NCBI RefSeq assembly: GCF_000327385.1
Contig: NW_008708987.1
Coordinates: 562,129 to 626,128, forward strand
Origin: Lottia gigantea
Lineage: Eukaryota; Mollusca; Gastropoda; Lottiidae
Length of the DNA: 64,000 nt
Direction: 5' to 3'
Shown here: positions 12,901-22,603 of the stretch, one piece after another
Layout of the letters: each line of letters opens with the position of its first letter
Position numbering within the stretch: the stretch's first letter is position 1
Position numbers and translations under genes: made by a program
The notes under the pieces: generated by a model
Database searches by the model: none
What the model saw: only the letters and a program-made list of their open reading frames with translations
What the model was told of the DNA's origin: nothing

Positions 12901-14686
12901 TTTCTAAGAGTTAAAAATGTCAATAAAATTAAAGTCAATTATCTTGAAATAAAAAGTTGTCTGATGCACAAATGATGTTGATTTTATCTTCAACAGTATG
13001 AGTCATTGTTTTCTAATGGAATGATGCTGATCGATGCAGTTTAATGAATGAATGAAACAGAATGATCTACTTGTAAAGACCTACAGGTCAGTGGCCAGGG
13101 GGGCAGAATAGATGCTTGGCCAGGCCTCCCCCCTTCCACATTCAATTTTATTTATGAATTTACATAGTGAAAGAATGGTCTGTGCCCCTCCCTCCACCCC
13201 CTAGAAACTTTTGTGCCCCCCCTCAGCCCCCTCACTTGATATTTCCTACAAACACCACTGCAACAGTTCCTGTTCAAAATTCATTGAATAGCGTGTGAAT
13301 AAATTACAATTCTGATTAATTATTCTAGATTTTGTTATTGTATTTCATTTCAAGTCAATATTTCATCTACTAGGAGTTTAAAAGAGGAAACCCACATTTA
13401 TATCAAATGTCATGAAATTAAAAAAACTTACTATCAAAAACACGTCATCAGTTCATCATTGGACCATTTTTTGATCAATTTTTTTTAAAAAAGGATAAGT
13501 TATTGTTAGAAAATAAGGCTGGGCAAACACACCTTTCAGCAATATGAATCCTATTTTGACTATGTAATTGTGTTAATTTAGGACATAATTTGACAAATAA
13601 TTTATCAACAATTGACAGTTTGAACTCACAAGTCACACACTTCCCTGTTCAGGACGGCCATAATTCATTCATAAATTAAACTCTAAATGGTAGAAGGAGG
13701 GGCAGTTGTAACAGATAATATCTATAAATGAGCGAAATGTTGTATGCCTGTATGAACTATCACTGAACATTTTTGTAGAAATGCAAGTGATACCAATAGC
13801 TGTGATTAACCACTCCTTTTTATCACGAGGTTCTATAGCAGATGTTCTATAGCAGATGTTTTATAACACAGTTGGTTAGAGCCTTGGTTCTTAACATGAT
13901 ATCATTTGCTTGATAACATCAAGCGAATGAATGGTGGCTGTGAGTTCCTAAATTCCTGAGTGGGGGGAAGGGTGAGAGTGGTTTGCACCCCCAATTGTAC
14001 CCCCACTTTATTTTCAACAAATCTAAATGTCTACCTTTTTTCTCCAAAATATGTCTCAGAATGCACAAAATCAATTCATTTTTTCAAAACTTTTCTTGAA
14101 AGAACCCACTAAGATGCTCTTTGAGAGGCTTGCTATTACGACACCACAAACATTTAAATTCAGCCTCAGCAGTTGTCCCCCCATTGAGTCAGTCTGCCCC
14201 CAGTCTCAATAGTCTTGCGCTGCCACTGAGCTGGATATAGATAACTCGTGAAAGAATCTGGTAGAAAGAATCCTTAATTGTGACTAAGCTTATATCCAAT
14301 TCAGACCTAAAATTTGTCAAAATCCAGGCAGTCAGTGTTTACGGAAGTAGGGCAATTTTGATTCAGAGATTCCCTTAATTTTTAGGCCTGCAATTACGAA
14401 GTAGTGAGTTGCTAAAATTGAGAAAAAATAAAAAAATTCTAAAAGTCTCATACTTACTTGGATCATTGGTTTGTTTTTCTAGGGTCTGTATCTCGGCACA
14501 GTCTAATAAACTCTGCTGTAAAACGTGTTCCAGAAACTTGGCTTGTGTTAACGTTAATTTCTTCAGTAACGAATACAACGCTACAGTTTGTTCACATTCG
14601 CTCCAGTTATTAAACCAAGTAGTAACCAAGTTAACTTGGTCTCGAAAATTATTTGCTTTCATTTTTCTTGATTTCTTCCCTATCAA
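979..14686 (-). CDS. samd4: Smaug / SAMD4 RNA-binding translational repressor, 5' part (3 exons, partial)
   Basis: Smaug proteins bind stem-loop elements in mRNAs through a SAM domain and recruit deadenylation and repression factors in the cytoplasm. Three coding exons are visible: 14458-14686, 10935-11921 and 979-1335. Each has GT-AG borders, and all three junctions, including the donor at 978 that leads off the edge, split a codon in phase 1. Exon 1 has the family N-terminus ([20 protein letters not shown], then SLLDCAE). Exon 2 opens with [10 protein letters not shown] and carries [15 protein letters not shown], followed by a long Ser/Asn/Gln-rich linker. Exon 3 has the conserved EHAPLSPQ and SSGSGS stretches and ends at GMQ, just before the point where vertebrate SAMD4 continues as DVPAWLKSL into the SAM domain. 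That domain must lie left of base 1. Start: the ATG at 14686 is the first in frame; a second at 14662 (MKANNF) fits the vertebrate start better. Visible coding length is 1,573 nt. Confidence 0.95.
1412..1692. repeat. MITE family A copy (degraded)
   Basis: It has the family core 'gatagcatcaatttgcacca', an internal degraded palindrome and a poorly preserved right end near 'aaaaaatcccttgaacac'. It lies in Smaug intron 2. Confidence 0.55.
2217..2572 (+). repeat. MITE family B copy, TTAA-flanked
   Basis: Bounded by TTAA at 2217-2220 and 2569-2572. It shares with 8990-9318 (inverted) and 17185-17452 the blocks 'acgaaaatc.cataatccct', 'cacatagatttgaaggctca' and 'gaacactattactgatt'. Terminal repeats resemble TTAAAGGGACAG-TGC-CC. 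The open frame at 2222-2482 is part of this repeat. Confidence 0.75.
2621..2975 (+). repeat. MITE family C copy 1
   Basis: About 355 bp, closely matching 26303-26671 over its whole length (shared blocks 'agtgtcaaattaagcaaact', 'cttgatcggtcact', 'ggacatgtgagacaaactgg'). The right end is 'gaacccatctttaa'; the left end is a diverged form of the inverted terminus TTAAAGATGGGTT. Confidence 0.75.
3830..4050 (-). repeat. SINE remnant containing a 29-bp minisatellite
   Basis: Positions 3857-4018 are about 5.5 copies of a 29-bp unit ('tgcaatgaagataacaatgc' plus 'tatgcagtg'); the phrase 'gaagata' recurs at exactly 29-base steps. Flanks and unit match the reverse-strand SINE tail seen at 20990-21110 ('gtgcaatgaggaaaatttgcc' there, 'gtgcaatgaagagaactttg' here). 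The array therefore seems to have grown from a segment of a SINE copy. Confidence 0.65.
5816..6090. repeat. MITE family A copy, full length, TTAA-flanked
   Basis: Flanked by TTAA on both sides with termini AGGGATTGTAAAGAGG and CCTCTTTACAATCCCT as perfect inverted repeats. The two halves are a long palindrome ('gtcagatgtctgtggttttt' against the TTTGCAC / GTGCAAA blocks). There is no coding capacity. Confidence 0.8.
6403..6440 (-). other. CTGATRA-hairpin-GAAACG motif (retroelement-end type), degraded
   Basis: On the minus strand it reads GATAAAGAT, a loop, then ATTGAAACGTTGC. It belongs to a motif set also seen at 24281, 44378, 45031, 49526 and 57668. An inverted partner phrase ('gaggagtagtatatctataa' at about 6460, matching 'ttatggatatactactcctt' at about 6373) suggests a small foldback unit here. 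Confidence 0.4.
6870..7196 (+). repeat. tRNA-derived SINE, full length
   Basis: A tRNA-like head with a B-box type 'gtccagggttcaatccc' is followed by a body with 'tttctccctgtcagtgat' and a tail 'ggtgcagaaaagtaggac' running into 'catttcatttcatt'. The same tail recurs at 20990-21060 (minus), 16085-16200 (minus), 23380-23545 and 33250-33350, which defines the family. Confidence 0.8.
7562..7699. other. Assembly gap (138 N)
   Basis: A run of N in Smaug intron 2. No sequence can be read here. Confidence 0.99.
8186..8494. repeat. MITE family A, best full-length copy
   Basis: TTAA at 8186-8189 and 8491-8494. Termini are AGGGATTGTAAAAAGGTTTTC and its inverse. The element is a near-perfect hairpin: 'actgatagcatcaatttgca' on the left is mirrored by the GTGCAAA-type block and 'gatgctatcagtgt' on the right, and 'ctaaaactaagtgttt' by 'aaacacatagttttag'. 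About 300 bp and non-coding. Confidence 0.85.
8990..9318 (-). repeat. MITE family B copy, inverted, TTAA-flanked
   Basis: TTAA at 8990-8993 and 9315-9318, with termini AGGGACAGCTGCGCC and GAATCTGTTCCCT. The internal block 'tgagtcttcaaatccatgtg' is the reverse of the block seen in the 2217 copy. Confidence 0.8.
9550..9925 (-). repeat. tRNA-derived SINE, reverse orientation
   Basis: The tail is at 9570-9620 ('cttctgcaccttattgggct'), the body reads 'gtatcactgacaagggggaa', and the head lies at 9870-9920, where 'ttggaccttgaacc' is the reversed B-box region. Strongly diverged from the 6870 copy. Confidence 0.65.
10150..10485. repeat. MITE family A copy, full length, TTAA-flanked
   Basis: TTAA at 10150-10153 and 10482-10485. 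It has internal palindrome halves 'tcaatcagaagtctgtggtt' and 'cttaagacatcagattgaaa'. It lies close to the 3' side of Smaug exon 2, within intron 2. Confidence 0.8.
11922..14457 (-). other. Smaug intron 1 (2.5 kb)
   Basis: It runs from the donor after exon 1 to the acceptor 'tttatttcag' before exon 2. It holds a C-rich unclassified repeat at 13091-13260 ending in 'aacaccactg', and a C-rich stretch at 13960-14230 with wording like other hAT-type fragments here. No exon is seen. The open frame at 14027-14212 lies in the C-rich repeat and is not a gene. Confidence 0.8.
13091..13260. repeat. C-rich hAT-like MITE fragment
   Basis: It begins 'cagtggccaggggggcag' and ends 'aacaccactg', so both termini are CAGTG-type as in hAT-family non-autonomous elements. 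I could not find an 8-bp target duplication. Confidence 0.45.
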
Positions 14687-14993
14687 GCTTCTCCTTTCAA
14701 TTCTTATTAATTGTTCATTTATGATTTTGTGGGAGAAATGCTGGAATTCTACTCCACAAATCTTCCATGATTATCTAATATCAGTTGGCTTTAATCTTCA
14801 AAACTCACTTCATCTGAAATATCAAAATATTGTGGATGTTTAGTAAAGGGGCACTTTATCAAAGGAAAGGTGAACAATGGGAACGATAGAAATTCAATAG
14901 CAAGATTGAGCAATGCCAGTTATAATGCTGCATATTTGAACACTTACTGAAATAAAACAGGTTTGATACACATTGTTAGTCTCAGAAATATCT

Positions 14994-15164
14994 TTAAAAA
15001 GACTGTAAAATGGGTTTTCTTAACAAGTTAGGTGTATTCAAAATAATATTTAGTTTTAGAGGAATCACAGACGTCAAGCGGAAACTGGAATGGTTGAAAT
15101 TAATGCTATCAATATCCCCAATATACATAAAATGGTTACAAAAACCTCTTTACAATCCCTGAAA
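14994..15164. repeat. MITE family A copy, internally shortened
   Basis: The left terminus is 'ttaaaaagactgtaaaatgg'. The right half carries 'atgctatcaatatcccc' and ends 'aacctctttacaatccct'. Most of the central palindrome is missing. Confidence 0.65.
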
Positions 15165-15339
15165 AAAATCACAAATAAGATATGAGTTGAGATAGTAAGT
15201 CTATTGTTGATTACAGTGGATCCCAAATGATTTAAAAAAATAATAATATAGATCAGAAACAATAATAGATATTTTCACTGTTTAAACTGTGAGATTTAGA
15301 AATATTAAACTGGATCTATAGTATAAACATATAGTTACT

Positions 15340-15380
15340 CAGAGTTTCACACTGTGTGCTCTTCTGCAGACAATATAATT
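15340..15380 (-). other. GTGTGAAACTCTGAGTAAC motif, copy 1
   Basis: The phrase 'gttactcagagtttcacac' recurs at 24870 (plus-strand reading) and at 63726. It looks like the conserved end of a repeat family, probably a retroelement, but no coding part is attached. Confidence 0.45.
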
Positions 15381-15709
15381 TCAAGTCCTCTCATTAGACC
15401 TCAGATGATGATGATTAATCTCAATATAGACTTTATTACAACATAACCTGTTAAAAAACCTGTCAATAGGTGTGGTATATCAGGTCAATGTTTACTTTTG
15501 TCAAAACTGTTTTTAAACAGTGTAATTTACAAATCATTTTATGTACCGGTATTTAGTCTAATGTGTCTTACTGTCTACTGTGTGGTTTTAACTCATAGGG
15601 TCAGGGTCAGACTACCTTATCTCCTGGGATTAAGTCAGCCTTGCCAAAGCAAGAAAAATTATCTTTTAATTCCAAACGTCCTTCTAAATGAAATGAAAAC
15701 CTATTTTGA

Positions 15710-15880
15710 TATAGGGATTGTACAAATTTTTCCAAACTTGTTATATAAGCTTATGTATCGAGAACACTGAAATACGCCTACTTGATTTGCACCAATTTTC
15801 AGTCAGACGTCTGTGATTCTTGCAATTCCACTAAAACTAAGCCTTTTAAGTTTTATGATGTCAAAGACAATTACAAGTCA
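15710..15880. repeat. MITE family A, left half only
   Basis: From 'agggattgtacaaatttt' to 'aattccactaaaactaagcc'. The right half is absent. Confidence 0.6.
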
Positions 15881-16084
15881 TTGGCAGCATTGGGATAGAA
15901 TTCTATGATATTGACAATCACCTCTTCAATAAACTACTTTTCCAATATTGACTTAAGGCCTGATGTAAATTCATTTGAAAATATAAACATGTTGTATTTA
16001 TCTTTAGTGCACTTGTATTAACAAAACAGTTGACACAAGTTAATGTCGTTAAAATGTCAACTATAGTCATTCAGTCAGTTTGTA

Positions 16085-16412
16085 TGTAATATGATATCAA
16101 ATGAAATGAATTAAAAGTTATTTGTCAGATTTCTTTTCTGCACCATGTGGGTTATCAAGACTCCCCACACCATGCAATGTGCAATGAGGGAAATTCAAGC
16201 AAATATTACATTAAACTGACAATCAGTAAAAGACATAAGCATTCTAAAAAAATAACCAAACAATACTTCATTTTAGTTGATAGCGGGTGCAACGTTGGCA
16301 CCAGAAGCACTAGCAAAGGTATCAGAATTTTCATACCTTGAGGAAGATTTGAACCCATGGCACCTTATCACAACAATATAACTTGCTATCTACTGGGCTA
16401 TTCCGAAGGATT
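16085..16412 (-). repeat. tRNA-derived SINE, reverse orientation
   Basis: Read on the minus strand, a tRNA-like head (A-box like TAGCCCAGTAGATAG, B-box GGGTTCAAATCTTCC at about 16345-16360) is followed by 'ggtatgaaaattctgat'. The tail with 'tgcacattgcatggtg' ends in a CATTTCATTTG run near 16085. The head matches the copy at 23745-23880. Confidence 0.75.
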
Positions 16413-16799
16413 TTAACACTTGAACATTTATATGAGAATAGCAATTAAGTGAGTCAACTTAACAAATAAGGGTAAAGGTGATCAAGCCTAGAGAAATCAC
16501 AATAAACCTAATGACACTGACATACATAACACCCAGTTTACCAATGTTTTGCTCCAATGGCTGTAAAGATCATTGCTATACCTATTTCCCTATTTCACAT
16601 GATCAACTACAAATCATAACTTTTATAATTATCATAATTATTATCCATAATTTTAAGGTCTCCAAAAAACAATCTCTTTGTTTACTTTTTTTTTTAAACT
16701 TTTCACTATTTTTTTTAGTCTTTTTAAGCACTAGTTTTAATGTTAATAATTTTTCTTGTCTTGGAGAAGATTCAAATAAGGTTTAAGGTGACAAGCTTA

Positions 16800-17090
16800 C
16801 TTGCTTACAACCAAGTGATTCAGTACCAGTATATTTGTGTTGGATTGTTCACCCACCAACAGGGAACGTGAGCTGGGTTTAGACCGTTGTGAGACAAGTT
16901 AGTTTTAACCTACTGGTTGGGAACTCGCTTACAACCAAGTGATCCAGTACCAGTATATTTGCCAAGTGTTGGATTGTTCACCCACCAACAGGGAACGTGA
17001 GCTGGGTTTAGACCGTTGTGAGACAAGTTAGTTTTACCCTACTGGTTGGGAACTCGCTTACAACCAAGTGATCCAGAACAGTATATTAAG
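16800..17090 (+). repeat. Tandem array carrying 28S rRNA-derived segments
   Basis: Two and a fraction units with periods of 124 and 129 bases (phrase 'cttacaaccaagtgat' at 16804, 16928 and 17057). Each unit contains about 80 bases almost identical to the 3' domain of animal 28S rRNA: 'ggattgttcacccacc', 'agggaacgtgagctgggttt' and 'ttagttttaccctactg'. In unit 2 the match extends upstream to 'gccaagtgttggattgttca'. About 45 bases between the rRNA pieces are not rRNA that I recognise. This is a dispersed rRNA-derived repeat, not a functional rRNA gene. Confidence 0.85.
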
Positions 17091-17184
17091 GATCAGTGAG
17101 AATAGAATCGTCTGCTAGATGATGAGGTGCCAGTAATGAACCAAAATTCTGATGCTGTGCCACTGCCAATGCTTCAGTCCAGCG

Positions 17185-17452
17185 TTAAAGGGACAGATGC
17201 ACCATTTTCAGGGTTGATTTGACTCTTAAATATATGTAAATAGTTAGCCAGAAGTACTAGATATGTACGAAAATCACATAATTCCTTCATCGTTTAGACT
17301 TTCAAATGTGGACAGTTCTAAAAACACATGGATTTGAAGACTCAAATTTTGATGGTGAGCTGTGAACACTACTACTGATTGGCTTAGCTAAGAATAATTC
17401 CGGTTTCTGAGATTAAACTATTATTGGTCAAAAAAATCAAAAACTGTACCTA
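17185..17452 (+). repeat. MITE family B copy
   Basis: The left end is TTAAAGGGACAGATGCACC. It contains 'cacatggatttgaagactca' and 'gaacactactactgatt' as in the 2217 copy. The right end is eroded near 'gtacctataac'. Confidence 0.75.
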
Positions 17453-18481
17453 TAACAAGGCCTAATCTTATTTTATAACTTTTTTTTAGTGACTTATCAT
17501 GTCCTTACAGAATTGATAGTCTACACATCAACTTTACTTGAGGAACCATTAAACCCCAAATTTTTTAATTTCATAGGAAACGTTGACAAAATTGTTTTAA
17601 TTCATGGGGATTTTAGTAGGAAGTATTTTAATCTACCATTCCTTTCCATGAAAAGCGTGATTATATCAAATATATTTCAAATCCTTGTACACCAAAACTC
17701 TAAATTCACTACAACTACAAGCAAGATTTAGGACCTGTCTTTCATAGCAAAGTCTAAGATATTGCACTTAATCATGATGATAATTGAAACTTTTAATTTA
17801 GATGGTAGATGTCTATAAGATGGTCTATAAGAAGTCTACATCAAAGATCTAATTGGGCAAAATCTAAAATATGAGACAAAATAGTTCAACATCAAGCCTT
17901 ATCAAAATTCTACTTCAAAATCAAAAGTCTAATGGCATGGGGCACAATCTCAAAAAGCAAACACAAATTCAACATCATATAAAGGGCTCTTTTTTTATTC
18001 AAAAAGGCAGACAAATTAATTCAACATTAACATTGTTCATTTCACAGTGTCAAACACAGCTGCTCAAGTTACCAGTTGAAATATAGACCCTGACGAGCCC
18101 CTGGGCCAACTATGCCTAAAACATGAAAACACAACACTGGGTCACCGAGGACAAACCTTAAAAAAACACAGCAACTTGCACAGTAATGTCAGCTACCTTT
18201 GACATTCTAAGCCGTAGTCCTCAATGACCTATAAAACCAAACTCACTTGTCAATTCGTACAAAATATATCCCTGAGGTTTGCCAGTTTGAATAACACTAC
18301 GACTATGTCAACACTTATCAAAACTGTTTCCATTTTGTTTGTTATTGACGAAAACAGTAAAAAATGTAGGTCGAATAAAATCACACTTTTGCTAACACTT
18401 ATTTACTGTTTTCATCCATATTTCACACATTCCGATGTTCTTAGTAATTCGCACAACCATTTCAATTTGTAAAATACTTAC

Positions 18482-18860
18482 ATGTCAAACAGAATAAGGA
18501 CGAAATCATCATATTTTTGGGACGACTTGGTCCCAAAGGAGACATTGGATACAGGCCATCTATTTTAGGTCCACATGTTGAGCCTATGCTAATGAATGAC
18601 GTCACTGGAAATAAGGATGGCGTATAATTTTTCAACCGTAACAAAACAAAACAAGCGAAGCGAAAATTAACATAATGGGGAAATTTGACAAATAAACCAA
18701 AGAGAAATATTGCTAATGATAATATGTAGCCTAAAGAAACCATAAAGCTACATAATGACGCAGTAAATCCAAATATAATGGCTGGCAATAAATAAAAATA
18801 TAGGTTACACAGAACGCCCCCTTTGGCTAAAAATAAAAGTATGGAAGTCCATTGAGGCAT
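18482..18860 (-). CDS. First coding exon of an unidentified multi-pass membrane protein
   Basis: An open frame starts at an ATG at 18860 (MPQWTSILLFL) and ends in a very good splice donor, ACAT followed by GTAAGTATTTT, at 18482/18481, giving 126 codons plus one base (phase 1). Residues about 5-60 are strongly hydrophobic with at least two likely membrane spans (LLPAIIFGFTASLCSFMV and LGYILSLAIFLFGLFV), followed by a basic FPHYVNFRF stretch and a third weaker hydrophobic patch. The tail is Ser/Pro-rich (GLYPMSPLGPSRPKNMM). I do not recognise the family and could not find the next exon. It would be transcribed in the same direction as Smaug. A chance open frame is possible, but a membrane N-terminus that closes on a near-consensus donor argues for a gene. 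Confidence 0.5.
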
Positions 18861-19129
18861 TGAAAATTAATAAATTACGGAGTTGTCTCCCTTGAGTTCA
18901 TTGTAGGCTACTGAACCACATCAATTTATTTTTTCCTCTTACACATAAATAAATCAGTATTATCAAAATAGGCTTAGATAAATGAAAGGTATTCAAATTA
19001 AAGGGATAATGAAACGATTTTTAAAAATATTTTGTAAAGGTTTGTAAAATAACAGGTTGCAAGGCTGAATTAATCTAAAGCTGGCAGGATCGTTTCGCTT
19101 TGCTGCAGCATCAAATAAAAACCAGGCCC

Positions 19130-19250
19130 GTAGCTAGCCCAGGGTCTCAGGGGACCAAATTTTTTGAAAGGGGGCTCAACTTTAGCGTTCAACAGGTCAT
19201 ATTTAAGTCATCTAAATTTTCTGGCTCCCTCTAGCTTCTTGACATTATGA
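19130..19250. repeat. Fragment of a CCCGTAGCTA-type repeat
   Basis: 'aggcccgtagctagcccag' followed by 'ggggaccaaattttttgaaa' resembles the fragment at 62826-62880 in reverse ('ccctgtagctacgggcctaa'). These are short pieces of one dispersed family. Confidence 0.4.
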
Positions 19251-19952
19251 ATATTCATTACCCTAGCCTCTAATATGTAGTTAACCTCGAAACACAATAG
19301 GAATACACGTATATAGTAGTTTCGGACGTGTTGAGGAGACAATGTGAATATTTACTATCAGGTTCCCTACAAAAGTGAATATTTCGGCTGTGTTGAAGTA
19401 CTTACCGTACTTCTATAATTTCCAATTCTTAGCATTATACACGGGACCTGTTAGACCCCTTGACAATTCTGTGTCTCTCCCCCCACCTCCTTCGCCGATG
19501 TCACCTAAAGGTTGCTGCTATTATAACCATTAGCAGTCTGTACCACTCATAATTAAATCATAACTTATATAAGAGTTGAATATCTCACTCACTCGGAAAG
19601 ATTCGCGAGCGGATAAAACTGTCATAGACTGACAGTTCTTTTGAAAAGTTTTCTAATTCTTTTATGTGTACTGATCGCATAGATTTGCACCAAAATAAAT
19701 GACAACAATTTGAATATTTGGATGTGGTGGGGGAGGGGGTGTTGCAATCCCAGGCAAGTCTTATTTCTTGATGGGAGGGTGAGGGATGGTGCATGCCCTC
19801 ATGGAAACACCACTAGCTATAGATGGAATGTATAAAATTCTATACTGAATTTGTTGGATTGTTGGATGTAGTAAAACGTCTACCTGTACAGCGGAGGGCT
19901 GTCTAATTGGCAACGTATATAGTTCATCAGTTACAATAATCTTCACAATAAG

Positions 19953-20227
19953 AACTTCGTCTTATACCTTGACTGCCATATCTACTAGTCTATAGTAGCC
20001 TATCTAGTATCACCGAATGCAACAATTTGACTGGATTGTACTCCAGCGAATACAGCCAATTAGAACCCTCGACAGAAATACATGTACTGTAAACAATATT
20101 GCTTATGGTTTAGACACTTTCGAGGCTTGGCTGTATTCGCTTGCGTTCAATCCAATCAAACCACTCCACTACAACCTTCCGTATTACAAGAACAGTAGCT
20201 ATTGCAGTCAAGGTATAAGACGAAGTT
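19953..20227. repeat. MITE with long terminal inverted repeats
   Basis: The left end 'aacttcgtcttataccttga' is mirrored by 'tcaaggtataagacgaagtt' at the right end. A second inner inverted pair (the 'gcgaatacagccaa' region against 'ttggctgtattcgct') makes most of the 275 bp a nested hairpin. The open frame at 20017-20229 is part of it and is not a gene. Confidence 0.7.
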
Positions 20228-20984
20228 GATAATAGTTTGACATTATAAAAATAACCGAAAAAATAAACCACACGGCGTTTATTGGCCTAAAAACTATGTG
20301 GTAATTTGTAGCAGATCGTGTCGATGTAATATAAAAATACATTATATCTAACACGTTTCCTAGATTTCCTAGAGCAACACATCACGATTTATTATGGAAT
20401 GATAAACCCCAGCCGATAATTACTGAACTAATTGTGTTATAAAACGTTTCATAGTATATAGACCTATATTGTATTATATAAGCTATATACAACAGCGCGT
20501 ATCACATTTTCATCTGTATGCCTAGCGCCAAACTGAAACTGTCACGGGTGTGGCACCAGGCAGGGTATGCTTACTCTTCTAGACACCTCATTCCACTTTT
20601 CATTATGAAATACTTTCTCATGAATGATATACTTCACGGTGTGAAAAGTTCATTAGCTGCTATGCTATCAATGTTTCGCCAATATGCTGTTTAAATTTCG
20701 GGTTTCGTTTTGCGGTTCGGATTGTTAGTACTTGGTTTATTTATTGAAAACTGTCATTAGCAAGTCGAACACGATAATTTCGTATGATTATCATCTTGTC
20801 ATTAAAAATTTTGCCATACCAAATAATCGTGTCCAACTAGTCAGCAAATCTCTTGACTCAATGCCAATGGACTCCAGGTTGGATCCTATACAGGATCCAC
20901 CGAAGCCTTATTACTGGTGCAAGGGAAGTAACTCTAATTAATGACGCAGACTACAAATAATCAATTGATAAGGGACACAACTCT

Positions 20985-21200
20985 ATCAGAAATTAAATGA
21001 ATTGTGTTCTACGTCCTACTTTTCTGCACCGTATGGGCTAATGAAGACGGGCAACGCCATGCTGGGTGCAATGAGGAAAATTTGCCAGGACAAGCATTAG
21101 CCTGCTATATTTCGATTTCCAAATATCGAGGGATCTGCAAAGTGCACAACCTACAGAACACGGGGCTTCTGTTTATTGTCCCATCCGAACACAACATTAC
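20985..21200 (-). repeat. SINE tail and body, reverse orientation
   Basis: 'cctacttttctgcaccgtat', 'gggcaacgccatgctggg' and 'gcattagcctgctat' are the reverse of the 3' two thirds of the SINE at 6870-7196. The tRNA head is missing. Confidence 0.75.
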
Positions 21201-21572
21201 AACAAACCATTTTTAATCAAGTTACTCCTGTCACCAATGGGTATTAATTTCTCACACTTTAGCTGGGTTTATTTTTTGTTTTATCAACTATCAAACCAAC
21301 AGTGCAGAATATTTAAATGAACCATCCAACTACCAACTATTACAACTACAAACAAGTACCTAGTTTGCCAGGTCCGCTGGAAGCAAATGTTAACTTGTCA
21401 TGTAACAACCAAGTGGCTTTATTTTAGGGGTTATAGTACACTTAACCAAAATGGCCCCAAGTCAAAAGAAAAATGCCCCAAACTGGTTTATTGAAGACAG
21501 AATGGGAAATTAAAATAAACTATTCAATTTTTTTATATCTATTTATTAGAAATTCTAGAAGTCAATCTTGAT

Positions 21573-22603
21573 TTATTTTTGCACATGGCCTAAATCATAT
21601 TTTCCACGAATACATCTCAATCTTACTCCGGGCAAATCAGCCACACGCCCACCTCGCACTAACACCATACTATGTTCCTGCAAATTATGTCCTTCTTTAG
21701 GAATATAAGCAGTTTGTTCTTTACCATTGCTTAGCTTCAATCTCACACATTTACGATTAGCTGAGTTGGGTTTTTTAGGCTTTTTAATAAGTGTTTTCAA
21801 AACAATTCCTCGGAGAAGAGGCCTTCCAGCTAAAGGACCTTCTTTTTGGGGCTTCTTTTTTCGTGCACGTTGTCTATGCATCTGATTCAAAGTTGACATA
21901 TATCTACTGAGGATAGAAGTGCCATTACCTGGATTGGAAATAGCTGAAGAGGAAAAAAAATGAGTTGAGTTGAGAAAATGATTATTATCTGCTACTAAAC
22001 GTGTTTATAAATTGGACACTGAAATAGGCATCAATGTCAGCATCAAGGTTTTGAATTAGCTGAGATAGAAACTTAAATTTGAGGAAACTATATTCGTTAA
22101 TTTTTTAAAATTTACCCAGGCCTAGAACTGGTATAACCGAGCAGGAGAAGAAAGCAATGCTTACCCTCAGTGTAGCGTAATAAGGGAGAGGGCCATTGGG
22201 CCATGGCCTACCCCTGGGCTGGGGCCTGAGAGTGAGGTAAAGATTAAGCCCTTTCTACTAAATACCGGTACTTAAAATTCATCTCATTCTCAGGCCAGCT
22301 GAAATCTGTTGCTTCTGGCAGTCCCAAGATTCCTGGCCTCAAGGGGCATTGGGTCTTTGGTGGGCCTCATGGAGAGGCGATTCTCATTGTTGGCCCCCTC
22401 CTCAGGCACTTTCTATTCGCCCCTGCCTGAGGCTGAGCCTGATGACATACCCCCAATCACATTGCAATGACATTGATTGACAATAAACAGCACTTTACTT
22501 TACCTGTTTTGCTAGATGTTGTGGCTGCACTTGAAATAAGCGATAGACCTCTTCCTAAGAGATGACCACAGAGAGATGTACATGATCGTAAAAGATTAGC
22601 CAT
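21573..22603 (-). CDS. mrps12: Mitochondrial small ribosomal subunit protein uS12m (MRPS12)
   Basis: Two exons, 22504-22603 and 21573-21943, joined in phase 1, encode 156 residues. S12 sits at the decoding centre of the mitochondrial ribosome. Residues 1 to about 50 ([20 protein letters not shown] and on) are basic and Ser/Leu-rich, as expected for a mitochondrial targeting peptide. The mature part starts near [10 protein letters not shown] and holds the family hallmarks [35 protein letters not shown] and [16 protein letters not shown]. The length is close to the 138 residues of the human protein. An AATAAA lies about 26 nt after the stop (minus strand, at 21542-21547), so the 3' UTR is short. 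It is head to head with SLC25A21. Confidence 0.97.
22160..22450. repeat. GC-rich unclassified insert in the MRPS12 intron
   Basis: A block much richer in G and C than its surroundings ('cctacccctgggctggggcc' and 'tggccccctcctcaggcact'), with partly inverted phrases around 'ctcaggccagctg'. It is probably an old repeat insertion; I do not recognise the family. Confidence 0.4.

Larger units (their letters stand above)
14687..18481. other. Intergenic region upstream of Smaug, repeat-rich
   Basis: The Smaug promoter should lie just above 14686, but I see no clear core motif. The rest holds family A remnants (14994-15164 and 15710-15850), a SINE (16085-16412), the 28S-derived array (16800-17090) and a family B copy (17185-17452). 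Downstream exons of the unidentified gene that starts at 18860 could lie here, but I could not find one that I trust. 17.46-18.4 kb shows nothing I recognise. Confidence 0.6.
18861..21541. other. Intergenic region between the unidentified exon and MRPS12
   Basis: It holds a CCCGTAGCTAGC-type repeat piece (19130-19250), a family A fragment (19640-19690) with an attached G-rich piece (19720-19810), a TIR element (19953-20227) and a SINE tail (20985-21200). 20.25-20.95 kb shows nothing I can name. Confidence 0.6.

Noticed and set aside
14409-14843. 144-codon open frame on the plus strand
   Set aside because: Antisense of Smaug exon 1. The minus-strand frame has the family motifs and splice sites.
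16800-17090. Functional rRNA gene
   Set aside because: Only about 80 bases of 28S per unit, tandemly repeated with foreign linker; not an rDNA unit.
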